A DNA stretch of 64,000 bases from Acidobacteriota bacterium (GTDB lineage Bacteria; Acidobacteriota; Blastocatellia; Chloracidobacteriales; JADJPF01). The notes beneath the pieces are model-generated. The model was given only the letters and a program-made list of their open reading frames with translations, had not been told where the DNA came from and did no database searches. Position numbers and translations under genes: made by a program. Location of the stretch: contig JACQZQ010000121.1 in NCBI GenBank assembly GCA_016213785.1, positions 62,001 through 126,000 of the forward strand, in the 5' to 3' direction. Positions 9,900 through 18,010 of the stretch are shown here, one piece after another. Numbering within the stretch: position 1 is the stretch's first letter; every line of letters starts with the position of its first letter.

Positions 9900-10277
9900 A
9901 GAATCCTCCTCATAGGTTAATTGACTTACGAAAAAATATAGAATTTATTGACATTAAGATTTGCTAGCTTTTTGCTGGCGCTTCAAGCTAGGCAAAAGAG
10001 GTGCCACGACAAACTTGAAAAAATATATTTACTAATATACAAAGATAGCTTTAAAAGTTCAAGTTTTACTTTTATTAATTTTTGTATCTTTTTCATATAG
10101 CGAGTAGTTAAATTTTTAAGAGAGTAAAAGTTTTTATATTTTATTCTCCCTGACTTACTTAAAACCAGATCTCTTTGTTAAAATCTTTTTCTTTCTAATC
10201 TATAATTTCTAACAAACCTTATTTTTTAGATTGTTTTATTAAGTTAAATTTTTTTAGGAGATAAATTAAATAAAATT
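9900..10277. other. divergent promoter region
   Basis: 378 bases between the IPT gene (leftward) and the CoA-transferase gene (rightward). It is AT-rich and must hold both promoters. I see no clear operator, riboswitch or hidden ORF. Confidence 0.5.
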
Positions 10278-11555
10278 ATGGAATGGGTAAATCCAAGCGA
10301 TGCAGTCTCAGCAATAAAGTCATTTGATAGGGTCTTTATTCATGGAGGTGTTGCAACTCCTCAAATCCTAGTAAAAGCTATGGTTGAGCGAGCATTAGAA
10401 TTACGCGATGTTGAAATTGTACACCTGCATACTGAAGGAGATGCTTCTTATGTAGATCCAAAATATTCTACTAGTTTCCATACTAATGCTCTTTTTGTTG
10501 GTGGAAATGTTCGTCAAGCAGTTGCAAATGGTCAAGCCGATTATATTCCTGTTTTTCTTAGTGAAGTACCAGGACTATTTCGCAAAAAAATACTTCCTTT
10601 AGACATTGCCTTAGTTCAAGTCTCACCCCCTGATAAACACGGCTATTGCTCATTAGGTGTTTCTGTTGATGTTGCTAGTGCCGCAGTCCATACAGCAGTA
10701 ACTGTAATTGCACAGGTTAACCCTCATATGCCACGCACACACGGCGACGGGCTTATTCATATAAGTCAAATCCGTTACGCAATAGAATCTAATGATCCTA
10801 TCCCTGAAATGCACCAACACGAACTTACAGAAATAGAACTCACCATAGGAAAACATTGCGCTGAATTAATTGATGATGGCGCAACGCTCCAAACAGGTAT
10901 TGGGGCTATACCTGATGCTGTTCTTTCTTCGCTTACAAGCCATAAAAATCTTGGAGTTCATACAGAAATGTTTTCAGATGGTATTATTAGCCTAATTGAA
11001 CGTGGCGTTATTAACGGTTCGCGTAAAAGAGTCCACCCTGGAAAAATCGTTAGCGGTTTTGTAATGGGCACACGTCAACTCTATGATTTTATTGATGATA
11101 ACCCTCTTATATCTATGCTAGACATTGAATATGTAAATGATACAGCAGTCATTAGACGTAATCCAAAAGTGACTGCAATTAATAGCGCTATTGAGGTTGA
11201 TCTTACTGGTCAAGTTTGTGCTGATTCTGTTGGAACAAGGCTTTACTCTGGTGTAGGTGGTCAAATGGACTTTATTAGAGGAGCTTCGTTATCAGATGGA
11301 GGAAAACCAATTATTGCACTCCCTTCTAGAACACAAAAAGGTGAATCAAGAATAGTAGCATTTTTAAAGCAAGGAGCAGGTGTAGTTACAACAAGAGCAC
11401 ATGTACATTATGTTGTAACAGAACATGGTGTAGCCTATCTTTATGGTAAAAATCTGCGTGAACGTGCTAGAGCACTTATAAATATTTCGCATCCTGATGA
11501 TCGTGAAATGTTAGAAAAAACCGCTCATGAACGATTTAAGATAATTCCTGATTAA
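10278..11555 (+). CDS. acetyl-CoA hydrolase/transferase family (4-hydroxybutyrate CoA-transferase-like)
   Basis: A 425-residue family I CoA-transferase. It has the oxyanion-hole motif GIGAIPDAV (207-215) and the catalytic glutamate in HTEMFSDG (Glu230), which forms the glutamyl-CoA thioester. The C-terminal domain has FIRGASLSDGGKPIIALPS and the late motif VVTEHGVAYLYGK. Full length and resemblance to the AbfT/Cat2 branch suggest CoA exchange between acetyl-CoA and a short carboxylate such as 4-hydroxybutyrate or acetate. The exact substrate cannot be settled. TTAGGAG lies about 20 bases upstream of the ATG, which is rather far. It is followed after 31 bases by the RNase H gene on the same strand. 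Confidence 0.85.
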   Translation: MEWVNPSDAVSAIKSFDRVFIHGGVATPQILVKAMVERALELRDVEIVHLHTEGDASYVDPKYSTSFHTNALFVGGNVRQAVANGQADYIPVFLSEVPGLFRKKILPLDIALVQVSPPDKHGYCSLGVSVDVASAAVHTAVTVIAQVNPHMPRTHGDGLIHISQIRYAIESNDPIPEMHQHELTEIELTIGKHCAELIDDGATLQTGIGAIPDAVLSSLTSHKNLGVHTEMFSDGIISLIERGVINGSRKRVHPGKIVSGFVMGTRQLYDFIDDNPLISMLDIEYVNDTAVIRRNPKVTAINSAIEVDLTGQVCADSVGTRLYSGVGGQMDFIRGASLSDGGKPIIALPSRTQKGESRIVAFLKQGAGVVTTRAHVHYVVTEHGVAYLYGKNLRERARALINISHPDDREMLEKTAHERFKIIPD

Positions 11556-11586
11556 GTAGTTATGCTATTAGCAAAAATGGTTATGT

Positions 11587-12057
11587 ATGAAAGAAATAAT
11601 ATTAGTTTGTGATGGTTGTAGTTTAGGAAATGCTAATTATCAAACGGGAGAGAGCCGTGCTGCTGCGGCAGCAATTTTAGAATTTAAGGGAAAAAGAAAA
11701 ATATTTGGGGAATATTTAGGGAATGCTTCTAACCAACAAGCCGAAATCGTTGCAGCCTGCATAGGGTTAGAACAGTTAAAAGAACCCTGTGCAGTCACAG
11801 TAATATCAGACTCTCAATATGTTATTAAAACAATGCTAGGTGAGTTTCGTAAGAAAACTAATTTTGATTATTGGACAAGGCTTAGTAAGGCTAGTCAAAA
11901 GCACAAAGTCACTTGGACATGGACACGTGGACATGCTGGACATGAGTGGCAAGAACGATGTGATCGTGCAGCTAAAGCTATTGCTGTGGCCGCAAAGGTT
12001 GATCAAAATGAGTTAAATAAAATTCTAGAAGAAAAGCTAGAAAACCTTTCTAACTAA
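11587..12057 (+). CDS. rnhA: ribonuclease HI family protein
   Basis: A 156-residue RNase H-fold enzyme that should cleave the RNA strand of RNA-DNA hybrids in the cytoplasm. The catalytic carboxylates are present: Asp9 (CDGCSLGN), Glu53 (NQQAEIVAA), Asp75 (ISDSQYV) and Asp126 (CDRAAKA). His116 in TRGHAGHEWQE marks the flexible catalytic loop. The basic handle segment is short. Length matches the family. It sits between a CoA-transferase and an unnamed protein on the same strand, without an obvious functional link. Confidence 0.88.
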   Translation: MKEIILVCDGCSLGNANYQTGESRAAAAAILEFKGKRKIFGEYLGNASNQQAEIVAACIGLEQLKEPCAVTVISDSQYVIKTMLGEFRKKTNFDYWTRLSKASQKHKVTWTWTRGHAGHEWQERCDRAAKAIAVAAKVDQNELNKILEEKLENLSN

Positions 12058-12102
12058 TTATTTAAAACGATAGAACTATAAAACATTTATATTTAATTTT
12101 AT

Positions 12103-12828
12103 ATGTTACTAGATAAAGTAATTCAAGCACATGGAGGAAAAGAGCGTTGGGATAAGGTTGCTAGTATATTTCTAGATTTAGATGTAAAAGGAAATATTCT
12201 AGCAACTAGGTTAAAGTCGCCTAAATTACGGTCTTTGAAAGTTCAAACAAATATAAAAAAAATCGAATGTATTCTGTCCCCTTTTCCTGAAATAGGGAAG
12301 AGAGGTACTTTTACTAGTGAGTATGTCCAAATAGAGAGTGATGATGGAAAGATAATATTAAAAAAAAGCCTAAAAGAGCTTTTTAATGGTGGCGATCAAC
12401 TTCCTTTTATTTGGCAAGATTTGCATATTTTATATTTTTTTGGTTATGCATTTTGGAACTATATATTGACTCCATATTTTTTCTCTTGGCCTGAATTTCA
12501 AACTAAAGAAGATGGAATTTGGCAAGAAACAGATGGTCAAATTTGGCACAAGCTAGAAGTAGATTTTCCTAGCTACATTCCTACTCATTGTAGGAAACAG
12601 ACTTTTTATTTTAATGATGCTGGGTTACTTTGTCGCTTAGATTATACAGCAGAAATATTTGGCTCTTTTACTCGTGGTGCGCATTACTGTTGGCAACATC
12701 GTGATTTTAATGGTTTAGTTTTTCCTACACGAAGAAAAGTCTTTTGGCGTTTGCCTTCTGGCCGGCCATTAAAATTATTTGGTGTTATGGAGGGTTGGAT
12801 AAAAAATGTAGATGTTATTTGGAAATAA
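12103..12828 (+). CDS. conserved hypothetical protein, LolA-like fold suspected
   Basis: A 241-residue protein without signal peptide. It starts LLDKVIQAHGGKERWDKV, an opening seen in many bacterial proteins of unknown function that share a LolA/LppX-like half-barrel. Aromatic residues are abundant (FIWQDLHILYFFGYAFWNYI, about 103-122). It could bind a lipid or hydrophobic ligand, but no catalytic motif is visible. Translation starts 45 bases after the RNase H gene, with no strong ribosome site. The fold guess is inference only. Confidence 0.6.
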   Translation: MLLDKVIQAHGGKERWDKVASIFLDLDVKGNILATRLKSPKLRSLKVQTNIKKIECILSPFPEIGKRGTFTSEYVQIESDDGKIILKKSLKELFNGGDQLPFIWQDLHILYFFGYAFWNYILTPYFFSWPEFQTKEDGIWQETDGQIWHKLEVDFPSYIPTHCRKQTFYFNDAGLLCRLDYTAEIFGSFTRGAHYCWQHRDFNGLVFPTRRKVFWRLPSGRPLKLFGVMEGWIKNVDVIWK

Positions 12829-12885
12829 AACTTACTACCAAATAAAAACTTGAGTGTTTAATTTTAAGTGTTTAATAAAAAATAC

Positions 12886-13107
12886 TTAAGCTTGGCCTTT
12901 AGCTTGACTTTTAGCTTTTAAGTTAGCAATAGTGGTTTGAAGTTGTGTTTTGCGGTAGCGAACATTGCTATCACCTCCACTAGCAGGAAGTTCATTAAAT
13001 GTAACATAATACCAGCCATCTTTTATCTGAATATCTAAATTATCTGCAACCTTATCACCATGAACTCCACGAATAGCTTCTTTATATTCATCTACCAAAT
13101 TATTCAT
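12886..13107 (-). CDS. small conserved hypothetical protein (73 aa)
   Basis: A 73-residue soluble protein starting MNNLVDEYKEAIRGVHGDKV and ending with a basic Lys/Ala/Gln tail. I chose ATG at 13107 because AAGGAG lies 6 bases upstream. A longer frame reaching 13191 would overlap the thioesterase gene. It lies 17 bases after the thioesterase stop and is probably in the same transcript. The GWYYVTF core suggests a small mixed alpha-beta fold. The family is not recognised. Confidence 0.6.
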   Translation of the reverse strand: MNNLVDEYKEAIRGVHGDKVADNLDIQIKDGWYYVTFNELPASGGDSNVRYRKTQLQTTIANLKAKSQAKGQA

Positions 13108-13124
13108 AAGTTTCTCCTTAAAAA

Positions 13125-13595
13125 TTACCAACGATGATATGCAGGATGCCCTGGTTTTACAGCTACAAAAGTGCCACGACAAGTAGCACACACTTTTCCT
13201 TTTGCCATTAATTTTGCTTCAACAACAGCGCGATCATCTCCTGATTCAACTATAGTAGCTGTTAACTCCACAGTAGCGTCTGTAGGGGTAGGTCGCATTA
13301 GTTTAACTGCATAATCTGCTGTTACAGTACAAGGTGGTTTTTCTGCGCCTTCTTTTTTCATTAAATGCCAAGCCGCAGCCCAATTAGCATGACAGTCTAG
13401 AAGTGAGCCAATTATTCCACCATTTAACATTCCAGGAAAAGCTTCATGATAGGTTTCTGGTTTCCACTCTGCTACAACTTCATCTCCTTTAACAAAACTA
13501 CGAATACGTAAACCTTTTTCATTGGCAGGGCCACAGCCAAAACAAGCGCTTAAAGGAGCATATTGTTCTTGTAGGCTTTTTTCAGTCTTTTGCAT
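13125..13595 (-). CDS. PaaI-type hotdog thioesterase
   Basis: A 156-residue single hotdog domain of the 4HBT/PaaI class. The hallmark helix segment FPGMLNGGIIGSLLDCHANWAA (about 50-70) contains the Gly-Gly turn and the acidic residue expected at the active site. CFGCGPANEKGLRI (18-31) is typical of the PaaI-like subgroup. Such enzymes hydrolyse acyl- or aryl-CoA thioesters in the cytoplasm; the substrate is unknown here. It is the upstream member of a likely two-gene unit with the 73-residue protein. Confidence 0.82.
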   Translation of the reverse strand: MQKTEKSLQEQYAPLSACFGCGPANEKGLRIRSFVKGDEVVAEWKPETYHEAFPGMLNGGIIGSLLDCHANWAAAWHLMKKEGAEKPPCTVTADYAVKLMRPTPTDATVELTATIVESGDDRAVVEAKLMAKGKVCATCRGTFVAVKPGHPAYHRW

Positions 13596-13739
13596 TAATT
13601 TATTAATTCCTTTTTATTAATCCTTTGATTAAAACTTATTTTTTCTAGCTTGGAATGAAGGCTTTTATATACCCAACTAAGGACTAATATCAAGAAATTT
13701 TTCCTATAAAGTTTTTTCTATAAAATTAAAAATTAATGG

Positions 13740-13769
13740 TTGACAAACTTTAAGGCTTTAGCATAGACT
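13740..13769 (+). promoter_or_regulatory. candidate sigma-70 promoter
   Basis: A perfect TTGACA (13740-13745) is followed after 18 bases by TAGACT (13764-13769), a 4/6 match to the -10 box. A hairpin TCTGTTT-GCACTA-AAACAGA (13776-13795) comes at the predicted 5' end, then AGGAG and the small ORF at 13819. Position makes it plausible; it is not proven. Confidence 0.45.
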
Positions 13770-13818
13770 GTAACGTCTGTTTGCACTAAAACAGAAAAAC
13801 CCGCAGGAGCAACTAAAT

Positions 13819-14022
13819 ATGTTACTCAAAGGTCAGCACCAAAAATTCGTAGCCCCTCAAACCATCGCAAAACGCGGTTGGTCTGGCGCTATTGGCTGGT
13901 CATTGGGTAGCTGTACTAATCCAAATTCACTCCTTATAGGAATGTCATTTAGTCCAAGCCTATCGCCCAATGATGTAGCGACAAGATATTTAGATTTTGG
14001 ACAAACTGAAAGACATCTATAG
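13819..14022 (+). CDS. doubtful small ORF (67 aa) in a non-coding, higher-GC island
   Basis: The frame starts at ATG 13819 with AGGAG 9 bases upstream and runs 67 codons to TAG. The product has no recognised domain, signal peptide or clear helix pattern. The stretch is visibly richer in G and C than its surroundings, which could mean a transferred gene fragment or a structured RNA rather than a protein. An opposite-strand frame of similar length exists. In favour of coding: a promoter-like sequence and a ribosome site in the right places. Against: no family and odd composition. Confidence 0.3.
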   Translation: MLLKGQHQKFVAPQTIAKRGWSGAIGWSLGSCTNPNSLLIGMSFSPSLSPNDVATRYLDFGQTERHL

Positions 14023-14028
14023 CATCGC

Positions 14029-14230
14029 GGGAGCGGTTCTCCCGCTCCCAAATCTCAAAAAAATTTTAGCAACGATTTAAGAGAATTTAGGAGCGGCCAA
14101 ACCCCTCTAGCATCTGAGTTTGGTTAGCTCCTAGTGTTTCTTATAACCCTTTTATTCGTACTAATTTACTTTAAGTAAGTAAATTAGCATAAGCTAATAA
14201 ATTGTAGAGAGCAATTAAAAAGGCTCTCTA
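14029..14230. repeat. array of four hairpins, possible structured RNA
   Basis: Four consecutive inverted repeats lie in 200 bases. (1) GGGAGCGG-5-CCGCTCCC (14029-14049). (2) TAGGAGC..CCAAAC-15-GTTTGG..GCTCCTA (14088-14133), with a small internal loop. (3) CTAATTTACTT-5-AAGTAAATTAG (14161-14187). (4) TAGAGAGC-10-GCTCTCTA (14205-14230). None has a good T-run, so they are not simple terminators. They could form the 3' part of a non-coding RNA that begins near 13776. Confidence 0.5.
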
Positions 14231-14479
14231 GAAGTCATTTGTGTCTATTTATTAAGTTCTTTATTATCAATAATTATCCGGAAAAACTTTGCAAAAACAA
14301 TAAAAAAAGACTTGCAAAAATTATTTAAAATATATTATAAATATCTGTAGAAAATATATAAAATTTGAATATTATAATGTATGGATTTATTTTATATATT
14401 GAGGTTCTTTCTTTATTGATGTTAATAAATATATATAATTATATATCAAAAAGTATTATATATATTTAACAATATATAT
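14231..14479. other. very AT-rich spacer before the tRNA genes
   Basis: About 250 bases dominated by A, T and TATA runs, with no ORF and no DnaA-box-like repeats. It probably carries the tRNA promoter. Confidence 0.5.
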
Positions 14480-14551
14480 AGGGGTATGGTGTAATAGTTA
14501 GCATTGCAGTCTCCAAAACTGTTGGTCTGGGTGCAAATCCTAGTATCCCTG
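14480..14551 (+). tRNA. tRNA-Trp (CCA), unusual D and T loops
   Basis: 72 bases that fold as a cloverleaf. The acceptor AGGGGTA pairs with TATCCCT (one G-U) and G73 is present, as in bacterial tRNA-Trp. The anticodon loop is CTCCAAA (anticodon CCA) on stem GCAGT/ACTGT. The T stem is CTGGG/CCTAG, but its loop reads TGCAAAT, giving G at position 55. The D loop AATAGTTA lacks the G18-G19 pair. Both sides of the usual elbow contact are therefore altered together. No 3' CCA is encoded. Confidence 0.8.
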
Positions 14552-14560
14552 TTTGATTCT

Positions 14561-14644
14561 GGAGAGTTCGCCTAATTGGTATGGCACTAGTCTTGAAAAC
14601 TGGGGTGTTTTATGCATATGAGAGTTCGAATCTCTCACTCTCCG
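14561..14644 (+). tRNA. tRNA-Ser (TGA)
   Basis: 84 bases. Acceptor GGAGAGT/ACTCTCC with G73, D stem GCC/GGC, anticodon loop CTTGAAA (anticodon TGA) on CTAGT/ACTGG, a short class II variable arm, and a canonical T arm GAGAG-TTCGAAT-CTCTC. CCA is not encoded. It is 9 bases downstream of tRNA-Trp and likely in the same transcript. Confidence 0.88.
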
Positions 14645-14697
14645 TTAAAGAGTTTTTAAGAAATATTTAATAACATTTAAGAATGTAAAAGGTCTTA

Positions 14698-14770
14698 GGG
14701 TCAGTAGCTCAATTGGGAGAGTATCTGCCATTTAAGCAGAATGTTGCGGGTTCGAGTCCCGTCTGATCCA
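14698..14770 (+). tRNA. tRNA-Lys (TTT) with A at position 33
   Basis: 73 bases. Acceptor GGGTCAG/CTGATCC with A73, D arm GCTC-AATTGGGA-GAGT, anticodon stem TCTGC/GCAGA, T arm GCGGG-TTCGAGT-CCCGT. The anticodon loop is CATTTAA, which puts TTT at 34-36 but A instead of the near-universal U at position 33. All other positions look functional. CCA is not encoded. Confidence 0.82.
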
Positions 14771-14788
14771 TCTTTAGATATAAAAAAA

Positions 14789-14826
14789 TAAAGCCAAGGA
14801 AAAAGTTTTTCCTTGGCTTTTTTCTT
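14789..14826. terminator. bidirectional intrinsic terminator
   Basis: AAAGCCAAGGAAAAA (14790-14804) and its complement (14806-14820) flank a single G and are followed by TTTTTT. It ends the tRNA transcript on the plus strand and the PDZ gene on the minus strand. Confidence 0.85.
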
Positions 14827-14839
14827 ATAAGGTTTTTTC

Positions 14840-15958
14840 CTACAAGTAAATGTCTAGGTCCATTAAAACATCTGTGTCAAAATTAAAATGCAAATTTGGT
14901 AAATTTTCTAAATTGGGTAGGTCTTTAAGCTCACGAAAGATTTTAAGCTCAGGTATTACAAGGTTTCCTTCAATAGGTGGCATTATTACTAGTGGCACAT
15001 CTGGAAAGAAATCAAAATTTTCCCCAACTTTAGCCTTAGGTTCTAAATTAGCTCTTAGGTCTAAACGTTGTCGATTACGAAAAACTGTTAAGCGAACCTC
15101 ACCAGACTCTATTTTATTAATTTCACGGCGAAGATCATTAGAGTCATCAATTTTAACTCCATTGATTTCAGTAATTACATCACCAGCTAAAAGCCCTGCT
15201 TTAGAAGCTACGCTATCTTCAGAAACATGAGAGATTAGCACTCCTTTTTCTACTCCAAAATACTTAGCTAGCTGATCATTTAATCTTTGGGTTTCAACAC
15301 CTAAACGAGGACGACTAAAAAAATCTCGGAATTCTAAATGACCTTTAGTACGGCCTTCAGCACGAGCCTTTTCTATTTCTGCTCTATATTTTTCTTTTGC
15401 GGCACGAGACTCTTGAAAAGCTTTTTTACGGGCTTCTTTACTTTTCTCAAGAGTTTCTTTAGTCTTTTCAAGAGCTTTTCTTACTTCTTCGCTATTTGCT
15501 CCATAAGAGTAAGCATAAAAATTATCTGAAGTAGATTTATCTAAAGTAAAATTAACTTGTTGGGCATTACCATCACGAACAATTTTTAAGCTATAAGCTC
15601 TGTCAAAGTCTAGGCTTTGTAGTTTTTTTCTTAAGTCTCCATGTGATTCTATATTTTGTCCATCTACTTCTATAATTACATCGCCAGATTTTAATCCAGC
15701 ACGATCGGCTGAACTATCTTTGATTACATCACGAACCAGCACACCGCGTCTTTCACCTAATTTAAGATTTTCAGCATGTTCTTTAGTAACAAAACCAGCA
15801 ACAATTCCTAAGCGTTTGCCTCCTAATACAATTGCTACTTTTGATTTAGTTTTATCTGATTTTTCCTTTTGATCCTGTACTTGCGCTTGTCCTAAAGTTC
15901 CTATACCTAATACAAGGCTAAGAGCAACCGCTAGTACAAGTTTTGCGGGTTTAAACAT
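14840..15958 (-). CDS. exported protein with two PDZ domains
   Basis: A 372-residue protein with a signal peptide (about 1-25). PDZ1 is at about 50-150 (KDSSADRAGLKSGDVIIEVDG). A charged Lys/Glu/Arg-rich coiled-coil segment follows (about 155-205). PDZ2 is at about 218-305 (SEDSVASKAGLLAGDVITEING), and then a Leu/Pro/Asn-rich tail. No protease domain is present, so this is an HtrA-like binding module without the catalytic part. It probably acts as a periplasmic scaffold or substrate-binding adaptor. It sits alone between a shared terminator and the pullulanase gene. Confidence 0.82.
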   Translation of the reverse strand: MFKPAKLVLAVALSLVLGIGTLGQAQVQDQKEKSDKTKSKVAIVLGGKRLGIVAGFVTKEHAENLKLGERRGVLVRDVIKDSSADRAGLKSGDVIIEVDGQNIESHGDLRKKLQSLDFDRAYSLKIVRDGNAQQVNFTLDKSTSDNFYAYSYGANSEEVRKALEKTKETLEKSKEARKKAFQESRAAKEKYRAEIEKARAEGRTKGHLEFRDFFSRPRLGVETQRLNDQLAKYFGVEKGVLISHVSEDSVASKAGLLAGDVITEINGVKIDDSNDLRREINKIESGEVRLTVFRNRQRLDLRANLEPKAKVGENFDFFPDVPLVIMPPIEGNLVIPELKIFRELKDLPNLENLPNLHFNFDTDVLMDLDIYL

Positions 15959-16055
15959 AAAACTCTCCTTACACTTTTTAACTATTTTGCTGGGGTTTAG
16001 TTAACTTTCACGAAGAAATAACTTAAAAGTTCCCAAAATGTTCAGTTTATAAGTG

Positions 16056-18002
16056 CTAAGAGGAGTTTCTTACCGCTATTATTGCTGCACTACGTGCTGG
16101 AACTGTAGCCATATTTCTACTTATCTTAACCAAAGATTTTTCAATAGGCAGTAAGCTAGCTTGTTTATTATCTACAAAAATCTCCCAGTGTTTGTTAGGT
16201 ATAGGAAAGTCTTCTGCTTTAGAGCTAGCATTAAATAGAACTAAAGCTTCTGACCAAGTATCTTTTCCTGTTACATCTACTAATAAATACCCTATAGTAT
16301 TTTCTTCTAATACTAATCCAAAGTCAGAGTCAAGAAATTTAATAGAATTTTTAATTTGTATAGCACTATGAAGGCGAAACATAGGATGAGCCTTACGTAG
16401 AGCAATTAAACCTTGGTAGTAGTCAAAAAGATCTTTATTAATTAATTTATCTTTCCAACGAAGCATATTTATAGAATCAGGTTTATTATATGTGTTATCA
16501 AGCCCACGTTTAGAGCGTGCAAATTCCTGCCCGCTTTGTAAAAATGGTATACCTTGGGAAGTAAGGATAATGGCAGCACCTAGTTTATTCATAGCTTTAC
16601 GCTCTAAGTCACTAACCAAACCATCATCAAGGGTTGAAAGAAGCAAACGATCAGCAAAAGTATGATTATCATGGCATTCAACATAATTAACTACTTCACT
16701 AGGATAGCTAGTAAAATCCTCTATAGCACCTTTAATTCCATGTTTAACTCTTTCAATATTATGTCCTGATTGAATAAAACCACGTTCTCTAGCATTAAAA
16801 ACGCTTCCCTTAAGAGCATCTCGAAAATGGTCATTAAAAACAGCAAAACCTTGTTCTCTTTGTTTACCTTTATAAGTAATTTCTATAGGTGTTTCCCCTC
16901 CTGCCCAAGGTTCACCATAAATTAAAAGATTAGGATCTATTGACCTAAGTTCTTCTGTTAGTTTAATAACAGTCTCTAAATCAATTAAGCCTAAAAGGTC
17001 AAAACGAAAGCCATCTATATTGTATTCATTAACCCAATACTTTACAGAATCTATTATAAAACGCCTTCCCATAGGAGATTCAGAGCGAAATTCATTACCT
17101 ACACCAGAGCCATTCCAATAAGTACCATCAGGTTTACGACGATAGTAATAGCCTGGAACTAGCCCATCAAAACTATAAATACGTTTATTAAGTGCTTCAA
17201 ATGTATGATTAAAAACAACATCTAGAATAACTTTAATTCCCCGACGATGTAGAGCATCAACCATTTGTTTTACTTCTTTTATTCTACGAGAGTCAAAACG
17301 TTCTGTAGCATACCATCCATCAGGGCTGTTAATATGTACTGTGTCATAGCCCCATCCATATTGATCGCTACTTTCATCTGTTTGAAATTCGCCTATAGGC
17401 ATTAACTGAACTGTGTTAATACCTAATTCAGATAAATGTTCTAATCCTGTAAGGATTTCTGAATGATTAAAAAGGTGTGTGTTTGTTTCAGTAAAAGCTA
17501 AATATTTACCTCGTTTTTGGATTGAAGAATCGGGATCAATAGTAAAATCTCTGATATGTAGCTCATAAATAATTGCATCTGAAGGGGAAAATTTTGGACG
17601 AGGGTATATAGAAAATGTTTCAAGAGCTACAATAGCTCTACCATTATGAGAAGTAACTGCACGAGCATAAGGATCTATTAATTCTCTTTCACTATTAAAA
17701 CCTGGGTCATCGCCTTTAGCCGTTAAAGTATAGTAATAACTTAAACAATCTTTCTTTACGCTAATTTCCCAGCTTCCATCTGTAGGGTGTTTAGCTAAAG
17801 AAAAATGTTCTGCTTGGCCGCCTATAGGCTTTTGATAAAGGTTTAAGATAATTTGATTTGCCGTAGGAGCAAACACTCTAAAAGTTGTTGCTTGAGGTGT
17901 ATAAATTGCACCTAATGCTTGAGTACAAATAAAACCATCACCTGGATGAGGGAGTTGTTTAGAAAGTTGGCCTGTTTTGCCGTATTTTTTTGGGGGCTTC
18001 AT
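16056..18002 (-). CDS. pulA: type I pullulanase / glycogen-debranching GH13 enzyme
   Basis: A 648-residue enzyme that hydrolyses alpha-1,6 branches of pullulan, glycogen or amylopectin. An N-terminal CBM48-like domain (about 25-110) precedes the GH13 barrel. Conserved regions are DVVFNHT (261-267), GFRFDLLGL with nucleophile Asp335, YGEPWAGG with acid/base Glu364, and VECHDNHT with Asp445. The pullulanase signature YNWGYDP appears as YGWGYDT (215-221). No signal peptide is visible, so it is intracellular and probably works on glycogen. It starts 8 bases after the BMP lipoprotein gene, so the two are likely in one operon. Confidence 0.88.
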   Translation of the reverse strand: MKPPKKYGKTGQLSKQLPHPGDGFICTQALGAIYTPQATTFRVFAPTANQIILNLYQKPIGGQAEHFSLAKHPTDGSWEISVKKDCLSYYYTLTAKGDDPGFNSERELIDPYARAVTSHNGRAIVALETFSIYPRPKFSPSDAIIYELHIRDFTIDPDSSIQKRGKYLAFTETNTHLFNHSEILTGLEHLSELGINTVQLMPIGEFQTDESSDQYGWGYDTVHINSPDGWYATERFDSRRIKEVKQMVDALHRRGIKVILDVVFNHTFEALNKRIYSFDGLVPGYYYRRKPDGTYWNGSGVGNEFRSESPMGRRFIIDSVKYWVNEYNIDGFRFDLLGLIDLETVIKLTEELRSIDPNLLIYGEPWAGGETPIEITYKGKQREQGFAVFNDHFRDALKGSVFNARERGFIQSGHNIERVKHGIKGAIEDFTSYPSEVVNYVECHDNHTFADRLLLSTLDDGLVSDLERKAMNKLGAAIILTSQGIPFLQSGQEFARSKRGLDNTYNKPDSINMLRWKDKLINKDLFDYYQGLIALRKAHPMFRLHSAIQIKNSIKFLDSDFGLVLEENTIGYLLVDVTGKDTWSEALVLFNASSKAEDFPIPNKHWEIFVDNKQASLLPIEKSLVKISRNMATVPARSAAIIAVRNSS

Positions 18003-18010
18003 TAAAGATT

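Noticed and set aside
13857-14051. 64-residue frame opposite the small ORF
   Set aside because: It has no ribosome site or family, and it overlaps the first hairpin of the array.
14231-14479. AT-rich stretch as a replication origin
   Set aside because: No DnaA-box cluster, no dnaA or gidA neighbours, and the region is simply upstream of tRNA genes.
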